Shown here one piece after another: positions 5,544 through 7,031 of a stretch of DNA of 7,031 bases; the first letter of the stretch is position 1; the number at the start of each line of letters is the position of its first letter. Position numbers and translations under genes: made by a program. Source of the stretch: Holophagales bacterium UBA5066 (GTDB taxonomy: Bacteria; Acidobacteriota; Thermoanaerobaculia; UBA5066); assembly GCA_002414905.1 (NCBI GenBank), contig DIAY01000252.1, positions 1 through 7,031 on the forward strand, in the 5' to 3' direction. The notes under the pieces are model-generated. The model did not search any database and had not been told where the DNA came from. It worked only from the letters and a program-made list of their open reading frames with translations.

Positions 5544-6785
5544 ATGAGACGCGCCGCACTTCTCGCCGTCTACTTCGCCGTCATGCTGACGATTCGCTAC
5601 GCGGGCTGGCTCATGAACGACTACGTGTTCTTCCTCAATCCGGCGCGCGCGGTCTACAGCGGGACGCTCGATATTTACGCGCAGCGGCTCCATCCCGAAG
5701 TCGCCCCGCCCTACGGCATCGGATATGCGTACCCTCCGCTCGTCGCAATCGTCACCGCCCCCGCCGTCTGGCTCGGCGATACCCTTCGACTGAGCGACGA
5801 TGCGACGGGACGATATCTCTATGTAATACCGCTCCTCCTGTTCGACGTTCTCTGTCTTTTCGCCTTTGGCCGTCTCCTCCGCCAGATCTTGCCGTCAATC
5901 TCGGAACGGGAAGAGATCGCGTGCCTCGTTCTCGCGATGGCGATTCCAGGGTTTGCGTCAGCCGCTGCATATTCCAGCCATGCCGAAACCCTGATGTGCT
6001 TCCTTCTTCTCGCCGGTGTCGCTGCGTTTCTCGAGGGGCGCGCGATGGCAGCGGGTGCCATCCTCGGGCTTGCGCTCTCCACCAAGCAGACAGCGCTTTT
6101 CGTCCTGGTCCCACTCGTCTTCCTGTCCCTGAAGCAGGCCGTCGAGCGGCGTGACTACCGCAATGTCATGCGGTTCTGCCTCAGCACCACCGTCGTATTC
6201 GCTGCGGTGTGCCTGCCGTTCGCGGTCGCGAATTTCGGCGCGATGAAGTACGCGCTCGTCGACGCTCAGCGTGCGCTGGTGGTTTCAGGCGAATCGGTGT
6301 GGCTTCTCGTGAGGGAGGTTCTGGGGCACGATCTCGCGATCCGCGCCGTCGCTCCGTGGGTGCTTCTCGGTGCGATGATCGCCACCTCGTTCTTTCTGGT
6401 CATGCGCAATCGAATCCGCTCGAACGTCGACGTTCTTGGACTGCTCGTTGTGTCGCCTCTGCTGATCGACGTGCTCAGCAAATACACCGGTGTCTATTAC
6501 AAGCTTCCTGCATTCTTCTTCCTGATCCTCTGGGATCGTACTCGCCGCAGATCGGGCGGTGTTCCATGGATTGCAATCACATACATTGCCATCTTTTCAC
6601 TCCTCGATTCGCTTCCGTTGGGCGTCCATCCTGCCTCGTTCGAGATGCGCGAGCAGGTCGTTCGCGCAGCGATAAAAGTGCCGCTCTACATAGGCCTTTT
6701 CGTCCATCTGCTCCGATCGATTCCGGAGGAGGACATCGGCCCGATTCAGATGACAGGAGCGTCGCGTCCGATCTGCGGTAGCTGA
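5544..6785 (+). CDS. GT-C type polytopic glycosyltransferase (GT87/GT39-like)
   Basis: A 413-residue membrane protein with about nine or ten hydrophobic helices, laid out like bacterial polyprenyl-phosphate-sugar mannosyl/glycosyltransferases. After the first helix (about residues 4-22) comes MNDYVFFLNPARAVYSG (24-40), whose D26 sits where the GT-C catalytic Asp is expected. It is followed by LDIYAQR, GYAYPPLVA (60-68; the YxYPPL signature) and, further on, HAET (146-149) and LALSTKQTALF (176-186), all recurring in GT87-like families. The frame is open to ATG 5388, but 5388-5489 lies over the transposase remnant. ATG 5490 has a fair AGGTGA site and would give 431 residues; I prefer 5544 because 5490-5543 uses codons uncommon here and contains the promoter-like motif. 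GC content is visibly lower than in the operon, suggesting a separate origin. The donor sugar and acceptor are unknown; involvement in the same surface glycan is possible. Confidence 0.84.
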   Translation: MRRAALLAVYFAVMLTIRYAGWLMNDYVFFLNPARAVYSGTLDIYAQRLHPEVAPPYGIGYAYPPLVAIVTAPAVWLGDTLRLSDDATGRYLYVIPLLLFDVLCLFAFGRLLRQILPSISEREEIACLVLAMAIPGFASAAAYSSHAETLMCFLLLAGVAAFLEGRAMAAGAILGLALSTKQTALFVLVPLVFLSLKQAVERRDYRNVMRFCLSTTVVFAAVCLPFAVANFGAMKYALVDAQRALVVSGESVWLLVREVLGHDLAIRAVAPWVLLGAMIATSFFLVMRNRIRSNVDVLGLLVVSPLLIDVLSKYTGVYYKLPAFFFLILWDRTRRRSGGVPWIAITYIAIFSLLDSLPLGVHPASFEMREQVVRAAIKVPLYIGLFVHLLRSIPEEDIGPIQMTGASRPICGS

Positions 6786-7031
6786 CCGGCGCCCGATGTT
6801 CTGGACGGCCTTTGCACCACACGATGGCTCCTGTGGAACATTGATACGGCGGAGGGGCCCAGGTCTCGAGAGGCGAGAGTCGTTTCCTAAAGCGAGGTTT
6901 GTGAAGTTGTAGCGGCCGCAGGGATGGCAAGGCCGGTCGCCTTGAAGACCCTCCCGGCGCATCCCGGCGTGGTGGATCGAATCCTTCGTCCCGATAGCTC
7001 TCGACGACCCCCCCCACGTAGCTGTTGCTCC
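6786..7031. other. Right-edge region without a recognisable gene
   Basis: These 246 bases follow the glycosyltransferase stop. Minus-strand frames stay open here but continue backwards through the glycosyltransferase gene and show no recognisable domain; plus-strand frames have stops (for example TAG at 6910). Codon character is unlike the genes to the left. A run of eight C residues is at 7008-7015. The stretch could be intergenic DNA or another decayed mobile element; I cannot assign it. Confidence 0.4.

Noticed and set aside
4800..5693. 297-codon minus-strand frame spanning the operon end and the next gene
   Set aside because: It crosses two real plus-strand genes and reads the IS256 remnant in a frame without the transposase motifs; only the two pieces noted in the pseudogene are real relics.
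6577..7017. 146-codon minus-strand frame at the right edge
   Set aside because: More than half lies antisense to the right-hand glycosyltransferase, it crosses a C8 tract near its start, and no domain is recognisable.

Overview
The window is high-GC bacterial DNA with dense, short-spaced genes. Leucine and valine codons are mostly CTC and GTC, and Shine-Dalgarno sites are weak. This fits a high-GC environmental Gram-negative such as an Acidobacteriota-type lineage, but no phylogenetic marker is present, so the placement is a guess. No rRNA, tRNA or CRISPR array was seen.

Left part (1-1427, minus strand): one long membrane-protein gene, open at the left edge, with the features of a GT-C type (GT39/ArnT-like) lipid-linked-sugar glycosyltransferase. 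Only 46 bases separate its likely GTG start (1427) from the divergent plus-strand operon.

Centre (1474-5072, plus strand): a tightly coupled four-gene operon. It encodes a membrane-anchored SGNH/GDSL-type hydrolase, an SxtJ-type three-helix membrane protein, a 52-residue DUF5989 single-helix protein, and a NodU/CmcH/TobZ-family O-carbamoyltransferase. The junctions are a 14-base overlap, a 1-base overlap and a 2-base gap, so the products are probably made together. The last three genes correspond to the sxtJ/sxtK/sxtI-like trio first named in saxitoxin clusters, but no other saxitoxin gene is present. With the flanking GT-C genes, the simplest reading is O-carbamoylation of a sugar in a surface glycan or glycolipid. 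The two small membrane proteins would place the cytosolic carbamoyltransferase at the membrane, and the SGNH protein would add or remove an ester-type group on the outer face. The acceptor is unknown.

Right part (5073-7031): between the operon and the next gene lies a collapsed IS256-family transposase remnant on the minus strand (about 5110-5491). Two recognisable pieces survive, in different frames, with the catalytic middle missing. It is followed by a second, unrelated GT-C type membrane glycosyltransferase (5544-6785, plus), visibly less GC-rich than the operon. The last 246 bases hold no gene I can recognise.

Two almost identical extended -10 promoter-like motifs (TGCTAA[C/G]AT) lie just upstream of the SxtJ gene and of the right-hand glycosyltransferase. 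They suggest an internal promoter that can express the SxtJ/DUF5989/carbamoyltransferase trio without the SGNH gene, and a near-leaderless start for the glycosyltransferase.
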